The translations under genes were made by a program, and so were the position numbers. From Corallibacter vietnamensis (GTDB taxonomy: Bacteria > Bacteroidota > Bacteroidia > Flavobacteriales > Flavobacteriaceae): a stretch of DNA of 64,000 nucleotides. The stretch spans positions 1 through 64,000 of the forward strand of contig NZ_BAABBI010000005.1 of the NCBI RefSeq assembly GCF_039537875.1, read 5' to 3'. Position 1 is the stretch's first letter; each line of letters opens with the position of its first letter. Under the pieces are notes generated by a model. That model was not told the origin of the DNA and did not search any database. It saw only the letters and a program-made list of their open reading frames with translations. Shown here piece by piece: positions 16,952 through 25,870 of this stretch.

Positions 16952-18025
16952 ATGAAAAATACATTATTAATACTAGCAGTCATTCTTTTTAGTGGCTTCA
17001 CTGCTAACGCAACTATAACCAACACAATAAGTGAGAGTGAAAATACATTAACAATGAGAGGTTATGGTAAGTCTTTCATTTTTGTAGAAAATAATATTGA
17101 ATTTTCTGTATTTCCAGACGGACAATTTGATTTTTACATGCCTAATTATGGTCCAAATGTAAATGTTGCTGTAAATGCGCCTGGAGTAAGTATCAGTTTT
17201 AATTCTGGATATAATTATAACCCTTATGTACAATACGACGAGTTTGGAGCAATTATACAAATTGAAAATACACCAATATACTATGACTATTATGGTCGAG
17301 TTTCTCAAGTAGGTAATATTTTTATTAACTACAATAGCTTTGGGTATGTGTCTCGTGTTGGTGGTTTAAATATATTTTATAATGGTCGTGTGTTTTCGCA
17401 TTACACGGGTTTTATAAACGTTTATAATAGACATTATGTTTATAGACCATGGCATGCATATTATAGAATTCCTGCATCAACACATTGTGTAGTATATAAC
17501 AGACCTTACAGACAATATTACAAACCTGTTCGCCATGTGTATTACAGACCTTACACAAACAACTATAGACGAACAACAGCTGTGGCTAGCAGACGAGGTA
17601 ATACCATAACAAGAAATAGAGCACTTGCTACTAGAACTGTTGATACACCTAGAAGAACAGCTGTTACTAGAAACAATAGATCTCAAGTAAGAAGCAATAA
17701 TACAACTAGAAATCAACGTATAAAAGCGGTTTCTCCTAGAGCAAATACTCAAATAAAAAGATCTAATAACACAAGAAGTAATACAATAACAGCACCTAGT
17801 AGAACTAGAACAAATGCTATAAAAAATCAAAATAGATCACGCACTAAAGTTACAAATACAACCTCTAGAAGGGTAACAAAATCAGCGAGAAATGTATCTA
17901 AAAATATACAGAGAAAAAATTCTAGAGTATCACAAAAACCAAACAGCAATTATTCTCGTAAATATAGTACAGTAAATAAAAATAATAGACAGACTTCTTC
18001 TAACACAAGAGGTCGAGGAAGATAA
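16952..18025 (+). CDS. Exported protein with very basic low-complexity tail
   Basis: The product has 357 residues. A signal peptide (about 1-20) ends in TANAT. Residues 35-175 are aromatic and Tyr/Asn-rich, with repeated units of the type YDYYGRVSQVGNIFINYNSFGYVSRVGG, reminiscent of short beta repeats. From about 185 onwards the protein is almost only Arg, Asn, Thr, Ser and Lys, with very many RN, RT and NTR steps and no acidic residues to speak of. The family seems to be of unknown function. The tail could bind acidic polysaccharide, LPS or DNA at the cell surface, but that is inference. Confidence 0.7.
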   Translation: MKNTLLILAVILFSGFTANATITNTISESENTLTMRGYGKSFIFVENNIEFSVFPDGQFDFYMPNYGPNVNVAVNAPGVSISFNSGYNYNPYVQYDEFGAIIQIENTPIYYDYYGRVSQVGNIFINYNSFGYVSRVGGLNIFYNGRVFSHYTGFINVYNRHYVYRPWHAYYRIPASTHCVVYNRPYRQYYKPVRHVYYRPYTNNYRRTTAVASRRGNTITRNRALATRTVDTPRRTAVTRNNRSQVRSNNTTRNQRIKAVSPRANTQIKRSNNTRSNTITAPSRTRTNAIKNQNRSRTKVTNTTSRRVTKSARNVSKNIQRKNSRVSQKPNSNYSRKYSTVNKNNRQTSSNTRGRGR

Positions 18026-18051
18026 AATTTTTTGGTTGGTTAGTTGGAATG

Positions 18052-18098
18052 TCCCACATGTAGTATGCCTCAAAGCACCTTGTGGGATTTTCCTTTTT
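18052..18098 (+). terminator. Hairpin terminator after the basic-tail protein
   Basis: TCCCACA (18052-18058) pairs with TGTGGGA (18081-18087) around a 22-base loop, followed by TTTTCCTTTTT. Confidence 0.6.
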
Positions 18099-19551
18099 AA
18101 CGGTTTATAAGTTTATGTAGAAAATTATTAATATTCTCTGAAAAGTTAAGCCAGTAAACAAAAAAGCCATAAAACAAAGTTATTAAAAGTGTTTTTAAAG
18201 CAATACCAACTACCGGATGAAAACCAAAATCCCAAAAGTAAAAAACACCTAAAGACACAAGTATCAAAACAAACACTTTAGAGGTATTTATACTAAAAGG
18301 ATTTATTTTAAACTTAAAATACACAAACCAAATCTTTGCAACATTATACAAAAACATAGCTATAAACGTTGCAAATGCTGCGCCATTTATACCAAATTTT
18401 GGAATGAAGTACATGTTTAAAATTATAGTTAGAATAGCTAAAAACACGCCTAGCAACAATACCATCCTATAATAATCACTATTAAATAAAATGGCATTAT
18501 TATTACCTAATAGGGTTTCTAGTAACTTTGAAAAACTAATAACAAACACGACAACTAATCCATCTGCGTAAACTGGATCAATGAGTTTGTATAACTGATT
18601 TATATTCAAAATTATAAGCAAGAAAATAAAACCACTTATAATGAATAGGTTTAATGAACTTTTCTTGTATAAATTTTTTAATTCAAGTTTATTTTTTTCA
18701 TTTAAATATTTAGCTGTAATCGGGTTTACAATTTGATGCATTGCTCTATAAGGAACACCTATTACGGTCGCTATATAAATAGCAACTCCGTAGTATGCAA
18801 CATATTCTAAATTTACATAACGATTTAGCATAAACTTGTCTATCTCTAAAATTATGTTTGCTACAGAACCTGCAACGATAATTAAAGATGTGTATTTTAA
18901 CACTTTAGAAATATCATTTACTTTAGAAAAAGATAATGTTGGAAATCGTAAGCTAAATGCATACAACTTCATGATGATTAAACGCAGTACATAAACACCT
19001 AAAATGCTATAAATTAACTCCTGAACAGATATAACGTTAAAATGCAAGCAAAGCAATAAAATAGCAATACAAACCCTATGAAAAACTTCTTTCATAAAAT
19101 TCCCAAAAACTGTTTGCATTTGTACTTTAGACCAAGCATAAAAAATCTCAAAATAGGCAAAACTAACTGCTGCAGCGTAAATTAACCATACATAATCTTT
19201 TACTAATGGGTTATTCCCTATAAACCAATCGCTTATTACTTCAAAAGCAAAAACCCCTATTAAACCAGAAGGTATTATTATTAATAAAGGCAGAAAAAGC
19301 ATGAGGGTTAAAAAACTATTTTGATTGCTTTTAGATTTATAAGATGAATAAAACTTGATTATCGTGTTATGAACACCAAAAGCCATAAGCGGCATCATGA
19401 CATTTGCTGTAGAAAGTATATAAGTAATTAGCCCAAAGTATTCATCGCTTAAAAATGCTGTATATAAAAAGAAAACATTTATAGCACCAACAACAAACCC
19501 TAAATAGGTAATCAAGGTATTTTTTATTGATTGAATTGCTACAACTCCCAT
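18097..19551 (-). CDS. Polysaccharide flippase-like membrane protein (Wzx/MATE fold)
   Basis: The product has 484 residues with about 14 hydrophobic helices. The start IQSIKNTLITYLGFVVGAIN and a later LEIDKFMLNRYVNLEYVAYY are typical of the polysaccharide-synthesis flippases that move lipid-linked sugars across the inner membrane. It is the last gene of a minus-strand operon and starts 3 bases from the end of the glycosyltransferase gene. This fits a role in exporting a surface glycan. The exact substrate is unknown. Confidence 0.85.
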   Translation of the reverse strand: MGVVAIQSIKNTLITYLGFVVGAINVFFLYTAFLSDEYFGLITYILSTANVMMPLMAFGVHNTIIKFYSSYKSKSNQNSFLTLMLFLPLLIIIPSGLIGVFAFEVISDWFIGNNPLVKDYVWLIYAAAVSFAYFEIFYAWSKVQMQTVFGNFMKEVFHRVCIAILLLCLHFNVISVQELIYSILGVYVLRLIIMKLYAFSLRFPTLSFSKVNDISKVLKYTSLIIVAGSVANIILEIDKFMLNRYVNLEYVAYYGVAIYIATVIGVPYRAMHQIVNPITAKYLNEKNKLELKNLYKKSSLNLFIISGFIFLLIILNINQLYKLIDPVYADGLVVVFVISFSKLLETLLGNNNAILFNSDYYRMVLLLGVFLAILTIILNMYFIPKFGINGAAFATFIAMFLYNVAKIWFVYFKFKINPFSINTSKVFVLILVSLGVFYFWDFGFHPVVGIALKTLLITLFYGFFVYWLNFSENINNFLHKLINR

Positions 19552-19554
19552 AAA

Positions 19555-20832
19555 CTAAATAAGCTCTGACAATTTCTTTGTCAATGATTTACGACTGTAT
19601 TTTTGTAAGCCAATAGCATGCGACTTTAAAACTCCAGTTTTGTATTGATTATAGTACTCTAAAATAGTACTTTTTAATGATTCGTGATCATTATAATAAA
19701 AATAACGTCCTGTATTAGTCTCTTTAATAATTTGCTCAACATCTGAAGCTTTTGGTCCTAAAGCTAGAATAGGTCGTTCAGAGACCATATATTCAAATAA
19801 CTTACCTGGAATAATACATCTTGTTTCGTCAGAATCTATTTCAATAAGAATTAGTAATTGTGATTTTTTTTGAAAAACAACAGCCTCATTATGTGAAACA
19901 TAACCGTGCTCATTTACATAATCACTCAAACCTAAATTATATATAGATTTTAAAACATTTTCGCTTACAGCACCAACAAAATGGAGTTCAAAATCAGTTG
20001 CAAAATCACTATGCTCTGTAATTAACTCTTTTAAAACTTGCCATAAAACTTCAGGGTTTCTTTTAGATAATAATGAACCAATATGCGCCATTGTAAACTT
20101 GCTATCTAAATCAGGTGATTGCACATGATTTACATCATAACCATTTGTTATTACAGATATTGGTTTATCTGTTATAAGTTGAAACTCCTGCTTGGTAACA
20201 TCACTAGTAACAATAATTTGATTGGCAGCTTGCAACACTTGCTTTTCTAGTGTTTTATGCTTTAACGAAGCCTTTTTTGTGAGTTTTAATTGTTTATGGT
20301 AACCTATTGTAGTCCACGGATCTCGAAAATCTGCAATCCAATTGACATGCAGTTGTTTTTGCAAATGCAAACCTATTAAATGTAAACTATGCGGCGGACC
20401 TGTTGTTATTACAGTCTCAATATTATAATCTGATATATAGGTCTGTAAATATTGAACCGATGGTTTTACCCAACCTACTCTAGCATCTGGTATAAAAAAA
20501 TTACCTCTTACAAACAGCAACAAACGCTCAATAAGACTTTGTTTTTTTTCTTCTGAAATAATACCCTTACTTACTGTTTTTGAGCGTTTTTTAGACAGTA
20601 AACTCGCAAACTTATAAGGTTCATTTATAGCCTGCTTAATAATTGTTACATGTTCAGGCACATCATCTAACAAAGTATCATCTACTAATGGATAACTAGG
20701 GTTAGATGGAATGTAAACAATAGGATCAATATTAAAATCCGGAAGATATTTTACAAATTTTAACCAGCGTTGTACGCCAGGTCCTCCAGCTGGCGGCCAA
20801 TAATACGTAATTATAAGCGCTTTTTTACGCAC
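19555..20832 (-). CDS. Glycosyltransferase, GT4-like
   Basis: The product has 425 residues from a GTG start at 20830-20832. The N-terminus KKALIITYYWPPAGGPGVQR is the usual start of this flavobacterial family. A DFRDPW motif lies in the N-terminal half, and the C-terminal half has IPGKLFEYMVSERPILALG, the donor-sugar binding region of GT-B enzymes. The GTG overlaps the stop of the upstream yfhO-type gene by 8 bases, which suggests translational coupling. A longer frame from 20895 would begin with TTG and would overlap that gene by 71 bases, so I rejected it. Confidence 0.85.
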   Translation of the reverse strand: MRKKALIITYYWPPAGGPGVQRWLKFVKYLPDFNIDPIVYIPSNPSYPLVDDTLLDDVPEHVTIIKQAINEPYKFASLLSKKRSKTVSKGIISEEKKQSLIERLLLFVRGNFFIPDARVGWVKPSVQYLQTYISDYNIETVITTGPPHSLHLIGLHLQKQLHVNWIADFRDPWTTIGYHKQLKLTKKASLKHKTLEKQVLQAANQIIVTSDVTKQEFQLITDKPISVITNGYDVNHVQSPDLDSKFTMAHIGSLLSKRNPEVLWQVLKELITEHSDFATDFELHFVGAVSENVLKSIYNLGLSDYVNEHGYVSHNEAVVFQKKSQLLILIEIDSDETRCIIPGKLFEYMVSERPILALGPKASDVEQIIKETNTGRYFYYNDHESLKSTILEYYNQYKTGVLKSHAIGLQKYSRKSLTKKLSELI

Positions 20833-23257
20833 CAAGTTTAGAAGAGTTTTTAAATTGATAAAATAATCCGCCAAGCAATAACAATACAAACACAATAGAG
20901 CTTGCTAAAGCTATACTGCTACCTGTTTTTATCACTTTAGGCTCAAACTTAAATTCAATAATGTGCTTACCTGATGGAATTTGCATGCCTCGTAACACAT
21001 AATTTACACGGGTATAATCCGTTTTTTCACCATCTATATAGGCTTGCCAACCATTTGAGTAAAAAATCTCTGAAAATACAGCAAAACCATCTTTATTATT
21101 GTTTGATTGATATTTTATATAGTTAGGCTTATACGTTAATACTTTAATACTTTCAGTTCCATCAAGCTTATAAGTTGATGATACATTTAAGTCATTAGCA
21201 TCATTTTTTACATTAAGTACAGCAATACGTTTTGTATCTAAACTATCTAGAGCTAAAATCTCATCATTAGCAGTTTCTACTGGTTTAAACTTTTCTATAA
21301 ACCATGCGTTTCCGTTAGGTTGTGTATATCTTGTTTCTGCTAGTGGTCTACCTTGCTCATCTTCAATAATCACATATTTAGTATTGAGCATGTTAAGCAC
21401 ATCTAAATTATTTTTAGCAATATGAAAATCAAACAACTCATCATAACGTTTTAATTTGGCTGCGTGATAACCTGACAATGAGTTATGAAAGTATGAAGCT
21501 CTAGCGCCACCAGAAGTCACATCAAACACTCTAAAATGGGTTGTGTCTTTTAAAATTTCTTTATCAGCTGCACTTTTTTGATATGGCTTATTTACTTGAA
21601 TAGATGGTATGAAATCACTATTGTTTACATAGCGTTTATCAACACTGATCAAATCAAATAAAAGCAATCCTGCAAAAGCAACTACTGCAAGTGTTTGTGA
21701 TAATTTCTTTTTTAAATACATAAAAATTACACCTGCAGAAAGCACTACCAAAATAAGGGTACGCCATACATCTTTGCTGAATAGCATTTTTCTATCAGTT
21801 CTAATAGCATCAATAAATTGTTGTCCGTAATTTTGACGATACATACCATCGTGCGCTCCAGCAAAATCAAATGTAGATTTAAACAATAACAATAAAACCG
21901 CTAACCCTGCTGTGATAGCCGCTGAATACTTTAAAGCTTTTAATTTTTGATCATCATCTTCAAATTCATTGAATAATCGAGATAAACCAAAAATTCCTAA
22001 AATAGGGATACACAACTCTAAAATAACCTGAATTGAACTTACTGCCCTAAATTTATTATACAAAGGGACATAGTCTATAAAAAGGTCTGTTAGAAAGAAA
22101 TTCTTACCGTATGATAGCAACAATGACAACAAAGTACCACCAACTAACCACCATTTTAAACGACCTTTTACCAAAAACAAAGCAAAAACGAACAAGAAAA
22201 TAATAACAGCTCCAACATACGCAGGCGCTTCAACAATTGTTTGGTCTCCCCAATATGTTGGTATTTGTTTAGTTTGTTCAAGTGCTTGTAATGGTGTAGC
22301 TCCTAACCTTATAAAAAAGTCATAAGACGCCGAGTTTTTACCAACATCTTCATAGCTACCACCTCCTAAAATTCTAGGAACAAATAAGTTTAGTGATTCT
22401 AAAATCCCGTAACTGTACTCGGTAATATACTCTTTACTTAAACCGCTAGTAACTTCAACAGGTGCGCCTTCGGCATTAATAGTTAGTTCACTCTTACTTC
22501 TAGTACTCTCTTTGGCATACTCTTGAGTTGCCATAATATTAGTAGCATTAAGTCCTATAGCTAGAACAACTGCTAAAACCAATAAGCCTACCGATTTAAA
22601 ATAATGTGGCAGCAACGCTTTTTTATACGCATCAATAAAATAAGCAATACCTAAAATAACAACTAAAAACATTAAGTAATAAGTCATTTGAAAGTGATTT
22701 GCTACAAGCTCTAATCCCATTGCTACTGCTGTAAGCAAAAAGCCAAAAACATAATATTGCCTAAACGTGAGAATAATACCACTTAAAACCAAAGGCATGT
22801 ATGCTATTGCATGAGCTTTAGCATTATGACCAACACCTAAAATAATTATTAAATAGGTTGAAAAACCAAATGTCAAAGCTCCTAAAGCGGCTAATTTAAA
22901 ATCAACCTTTAATACAAGTAGCAGTATATAAAACCCTATAAAATAGAGAAATAAATAATCTGCAGGTCGTGGTAAAAACCGAAGCGATAAATCTAACTCT
23001 TTTATAAAATTGTTCGGGTATTTGGCTCCTAATTGATAGGTTGGCATTCCTCCAAAAGCACTATTTGTCCAATAAGTTTCTTCTCCAGTAGCCTCTCTAA
23101 AGTCGGTTTGCTGTTTAGACATACCGATGTATTGTTTAATATCGCTTTGAAAAATTTGTTTTCCTTGCAAAACAGGACTAAAATATGCTAATGAAATAAT
23201 TACAAATCCTACTAAAACAAGTATATGCGGAAGAAATTTTTTAAAAGAAAATTGCAT
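20825..23257 (-). CDS. YfhO-family membrane protein
   Basis: The product has 810 residues. A cytoplasmic start is followed by about a dozen membrane helices (to about residue 550), a soluble outer domain rich in beta structure (about 560-780) and a final helix near the C-terminus. The first loop, SPVLQGKQIFQSDIKQYIGM, fits the YfhO family. YfhO proteins are GT-C-like and in Gram-positive bacteria help glycosylate lipoteichoic acid. Here a role in surface-glycan or lipid modification is inferred from the neighbouring glycosyltransferase and flippase. Confidence 0.88.
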   Translation of the reverse strand: MQFSFKKFLPHILVLVGFVIISLAYFSPVLQGKQIFQSDIKQYIGMSKQQTDFREATGEETYWTNSAFGGMPTYQLGAKYPNNFIKELDLSLRFLPRPADYLFLYFIGFYILLLVLKVDFKLAALGALTFGFSTYLIIILGVGHNAKAHAIAYMPLVLSGIILTFRQYYVFGFLLTAVAMGLELVANHFQMTYYLMFLVVILGIAYFIDAYKKALLPHYFKSVGLLVLAVVLAIGLNATNIMATQEYAKESTRSKSELTINAEGAPVEVTSGLSKEYITEYSYGILESLNLFVPRILGGGSYEDVGKNSASYDFFIRLGATPLQALEQTKQIPTYWGDQTIVEAPAYVGAVIIFLFVFALFLVKGRLKWWLVGGTLLSLLLSYGKNFFLTDLFIDYVPLYNKFRAVSSIQVILELCIPILGIFGLSRLFNEFEDDDQKLKALKYSAAITAGLAVLLLLFKSTFDFAGAHDGMYRQNYGQQFIDAIRTDRKMLFSKDVWRTLILVVLSAGVIFMYLKKKLSQTLAVVAFAGLLLFDLISVDKRYVNNSDFIPSIQVNKPYQKSAADKEILKDTTHFRVFDVTSGGARASYFHNSLSGYHAAKLKRYDELFDFHIAKNNLDVLNMLNTKYVIIEDEQGRPLAETRYTQPNGNAWFIEKFKPVETANDEILALDSLDTKRIAVLNVKNDANDLNVSSTYKLDGTESIKVLTYKPNYIKYQSNNNKDGFAVFSEIFYSNGWQAYIDGEKTDYTRVNYVLRGMQIPSGKHIIEFKFEPKVIKTGSSIALASSIVFVLLLLGGLFYQFKNSSKLGA

Positions 23258-23286
23258 GAAAATATATTAAACAATGATTGCGAAAA

Positions 23287-23565
23287 TTAATCAATTTCTT
23301 CGTAATCTACGTATTCTCCAACAGTTTTATTTGAAGTTTTTTTGTTTTGAGGAGCCTTATCTATGGTCACTTCGCCTTCTCGCTTTTGTTGTGGTTGATT
23401 TTGATATTGCCCAAACTGACCACCAAAGCGCTCTTCAGCTTTTTTTGCAACATATTTCACCAATAACGGAGCAAATAATCTAGAAAGAATTTTTAATCCG
23501 TAGTAGATTAATAATATAATTAATATCGTTTTTAACACGCCTGTTACAGATGCATACTGAAGCAT
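23287..23565 (-). CDS. Small membrane protein, DUF4834-like
   Basis: The product has 92 residues from the ATG at 23563-23565. One membrane helix (TILIILLIYYGLKILSRLFA) is followed by a charged, Gln-rich tail ending in VGEYVDYEEID. This pattern fits the flavobacterial DUF4834 family of unknown function. An upstream ATG at 23598 lies beyond a good -7 element (23581-23588), so the shorter start is preferred. It precedes the yfhO-type gene by about 29 bases and is probably the first gene of that operon. Confidence 0.65.
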   Translation of the reverse strand: MLQYASVTGVLKTILIILLIYYGLKILSRLFAPLLVKYVAKKAEERFGGQFGQYQNQPQQKREGEVTIDKAPQNKKTSNKTVGEYVDYEEID

Positions 23566-23580
23566 ATTCTCTTTTTTTAA

Positions 23581-23588
23581 CAAAAATA
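23581..23588 (-). promoter_or_regulatory. -7 element before the DUF4834-like gene
   Basis: TATTTTTG on the minus strand fits TAnnTTTG, 16 bases before the chosen start. It probably drives the four-gene glycan operon. Confidence 0.5.
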
Positions 23589-23642
23589 CAATTCTCATTA
23601 CTTAAATTCCGTTATTAATACTTAAAAAAAATATAAAATCTA

Positions 23643-23650
23643 TATATTTG
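23643..23650 (+). promoter_or_regulatory. -7 element before the transporter-like gene
   Basis: TATATTTG fits TAnnTTTG, 18 bases before the ATG at 23668. Confidence 0.5.
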
Positions 23651-23667
23651 AATTCAAACTAAACCGT

Positions 23668-24666
23668 ATGAAATCCTTAAAAAACTATCTGTTCCTAGCA
23701 TTTACCTTTATGGCTTTTAGCGCCTATTCGCAATATACAGAGGTCATAAATTCTAACAGACCTGGAGTTTCAAAAAGTGCTTTTTCTGTAGGTACTAATG
23801 TTGTACAGTTTGAAGTAGGGCCTTATATTCTTAATGAAAAGCATCAATTACAAGACACAAAAGACAATAGCTTTGGTGTTGATTTTGCAGCTAGATACGG
23901 CTTATTATGGCCACAATTAGAGATAAATGTTGAAGGCACGTTTCAATCTACTAAACGCACATATTCTAGTGGAATTAATGAGGATAAATACAGTAATTTT
24001 AAAACATTAACTATTGGGGCAAAATATTTAGTTTATGACCCTTATAAAAATGCTGAAGAAGAAAAACCAGATATTTACAGCTGGAAAGCCAATCACAGTT
24101 TTAAATGGAATCAACTAATTCCTGCCGTAGCTGTTTATGCTGGTGCTAATTTTGACACAAAAGACAACCCTTTTTTAGAGGTAAATGGAGGCTATGTAGA
24201 AGGCTTTAGCCCTAAAGTAATGGTTGCTACTCAAAACAATTTTGCTAGTGGTTGGGTATTGGTTACTAATTTTATTTTAGATAGAATAGGCACTGACAGA
24301 TCTGATTTTTCTTTTTTAATTACACTTACCAAATCAATTACAGATCAATGGGTGCTATTTGGAGAAACTCAAGGAATAAGCGGTGATTACTATGCCGATA
24401 ATTTATTTAGATTTGGTGGCGCTTATTTATGGAGTAGAAATTTTCAGCTTGATACAGCACTTACTTTTAATGCAAAAGACACACCTTCAGTGTTTGGTGT
24501 CACTCTAGGAGCTTCATACAGGCTAGATTTCCATAAAGACAAAGAAGAAGACGACGGTACATCTGCCAAAGACGAATTAGAAAGACGTGAAAATAAAGCA
24601 CGCGGTAAAAACAAAAATAAACGCAAAAAAGAAAATTTAGACGTAGACTTTAACGACGAAAATTAA
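23668..24666 (+). CDS. Outer-membrane transporter-like protein (phenol MetA-type)
   Basis: The product has 332 residues. A signal peptide ends near AYSQ (about residue 22). SNRPGVSKSAFSVGTNVVQFE followed by many alternating strands is typical of the MetA-pathway-of-phenol-degradation barrel family (PF13557-like). The end is a highly charged tail, RRENKARGKNKNKRKKENLD, beyond the last strand, which is unusual for a barrel protein. Substrate unknown. The next gene follows after 18 bases and may be cotranscribed. Confidence 0.72.
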   Translation: MKSLKNYLFLAFTFMAFSAYSQYTEVINSNRPGVSKSAFSVGTNVVQFEVGPYILNEKHQLQDTKDNSFGVDFAARYGLLWPQLEINVEGTFQSTKRTYSSGINEDKYSNFKTLTIGAKYLVYDPYKNAEEEKPDIYSWKANHSFKWNQLIPAVAVYAGANFDTKDNPFLEVNGGYVEGFSPKVMVATQNNFASGWVLVTNFILDRIGTDRSDFSFLITLTKSITDQWVLFGETQGISGDYYADNLFRFGGAYLWSRNFQLDTALTFNAKDTPSVFGVTLGASYRLDFHKDKEEDDGTSAKDELERRENKARGKNKNKRKKENLDVDFNDEN

Positions 24667-24684
24667 TTATTTGCCAATCTGTTT

Positions 24685-25803
24685 ATGATTACATTAAAAA
24701 AGGTTCAAACCAAAAAGGACTTAAAAACATTTGTAACATTTCCCTTTACATTATATAAAGATTCAGAATATTGGGTACCTCCTATTATATCTGATGAAAT
24801 GGCTACACTTACAAAAGGAAAAAACCCTGCTCTAGAACATGCAGATGCACAACTTTTTTTAGCTTACAAAAACAAAACTGTTGTTGGTCGTGTTGCTGCT
24901 GTAGTAAACTGGACAGAAGTTAATGAGCAACAAATTAAAAAAATGCGCTTTGGCTGGTTTGATGTTATTGATGATTATGCTGTTTCTGAAATGCTGCTAA
25001 ACAAAGTTATAGAAATTGGTAAATCTCATAATTTAGAATACATAGAAGGCCCTGTTGGTTTTTCTAATCTAGATAAAAATGGTGCTCTAACCGAAGGATT
25101 TAACCATATTGGAACTATGGCCACTTGGTATAATCATCCTTATTATATAGCACATTTTGAAAAATTTGGACTAGAAACCGAAAAAGAATACATAGAAAGC
25201 AAATTTGACTTTAGAACAGTTCCTGTTGAACGCTTTAAGCGCGTTAACAGCTTAATTACAAAGCGATACAACCTTAAACCGTTGAGCTTTACAAACTCTA
25301 AAGACATTATACCGCATCTAGACGCCATGTTTGAGTTATTTAACAACTCATACTCTAAACTATCTACTTTTGTTCCTATATCAAATAAGCAACAAGAATA
25401 TTTAAAAAAGAAGTTTATAAGTTTTGTAAACCCAGAATACATCAAATTTGTGTTTGATGAAAACAACAAGATGATTGCTTTTGCCATTGTACTGCCTTCG
25501 TTTTCTAAAGCTTTACAAGAAACGAAAGGAAAACTATTCCCTTTTGGTTTTTTGAAACTTTTAAAAGCAAAGAAAAATAGTAAAACGGCTTTATTTTACT
25601 TAATAGGTGTTGAGCCTCATTACCAAAACAAAGGTGTTACAGCAATCATTTTTGAAGAATTCCATAAATCTTTATCTAAAAACGGTATTCACACATGCAT
25701 AAGACTACCTGAATTGGCTGATAATTATGCTTCTCATCAAATATGGAAAGATTTTAATTGTGAGATTATAAAACGAAGGAAAACTTTTAAGAAAACGATA
25801 TAA
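24685..25803 (+). CDS. GNAT-like acyltransferase-fold protein
   Basis: The product has 372 residues. The N-terminal part contains VPPIISDEMATLTKGKNPAL and FLAYKNKTVVGRVAAVVN. The C-terminal half has YLIGVEPHYQNKGVTAIIFE, the acetyl-CoA-binding region of GNAT folds (here QNKGV in place of QxxGxG/A). Flavobacteria carry this protein widely as an unassigned N-acetyltransferase-like family. The substrate is unknown. A bidirectional terminator lies right after it. Confidence 0.72.
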   Translation: MITLKKVQTKKDLKTFVTFPFTLYKDSEYWVPPIISDEMATLTKGKNPALEHADAQLFLAYKNKTVVGRVAAVVNWTEVNEQQIKKMRFGWFDVIDDYAVSEMLLNKVIEIGKSHNLEYIEGPVGFSNLDKNGALTEGFNHIGTMATWYNHPYYIAHFEKFGLETEKEYIESKFDFRTVPVERFKRVNSLITKRYNLKPLSFTNSKDIIPHLDAMFELFNNSYSKLSTFVPISNKQQEYLKKKFISFVNPEYIKFVFDENNKMIAFAIVLPSFSKALQETKGKLFPFGFLKLLKAKKNSKTALFYLIGVEPHYQNKGVTAIIFEEFHKSLSKNGIHTCIRLPELADNYASHQIWKDFNCEIIKRRKTFKKTI

Positions 25804-25835
25804 AAAAATCCGATGAGAAATCATCGGATTTTTTA
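25802..25835. terminator. Bidirectional hairpin terminator
   Basis: ATCCGATGA and TCATCGGAT pair around a GAAA tetraloop, with A and T runs on both sides. It lies between two convergent genes. Confidence 0.85.
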
Positions 25836-25870
25836 TTTATAAATAATACCTCAAAAAATTTGTTTATTTA

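Noticed and set aside
17477..17830. Ser/Cys-rich minus-strand frame opposite the basic tail
   Set aside because: It is the expected antisense product of Arg/Asn/Thr codons and has no start context or family.
17340..18000. Repetitive-looking stretch considered as a CRISPR or tandem repeat
   Set aside because: It is low-complexity coding sequence without constant repeat and spacer units.
20833..20895. Longer start for the glycosyltransferase
   Set aside because: It begins with TTG and overlaps the upstream gene by 71 bases; the family N-terminus fits the GTG at 20832.
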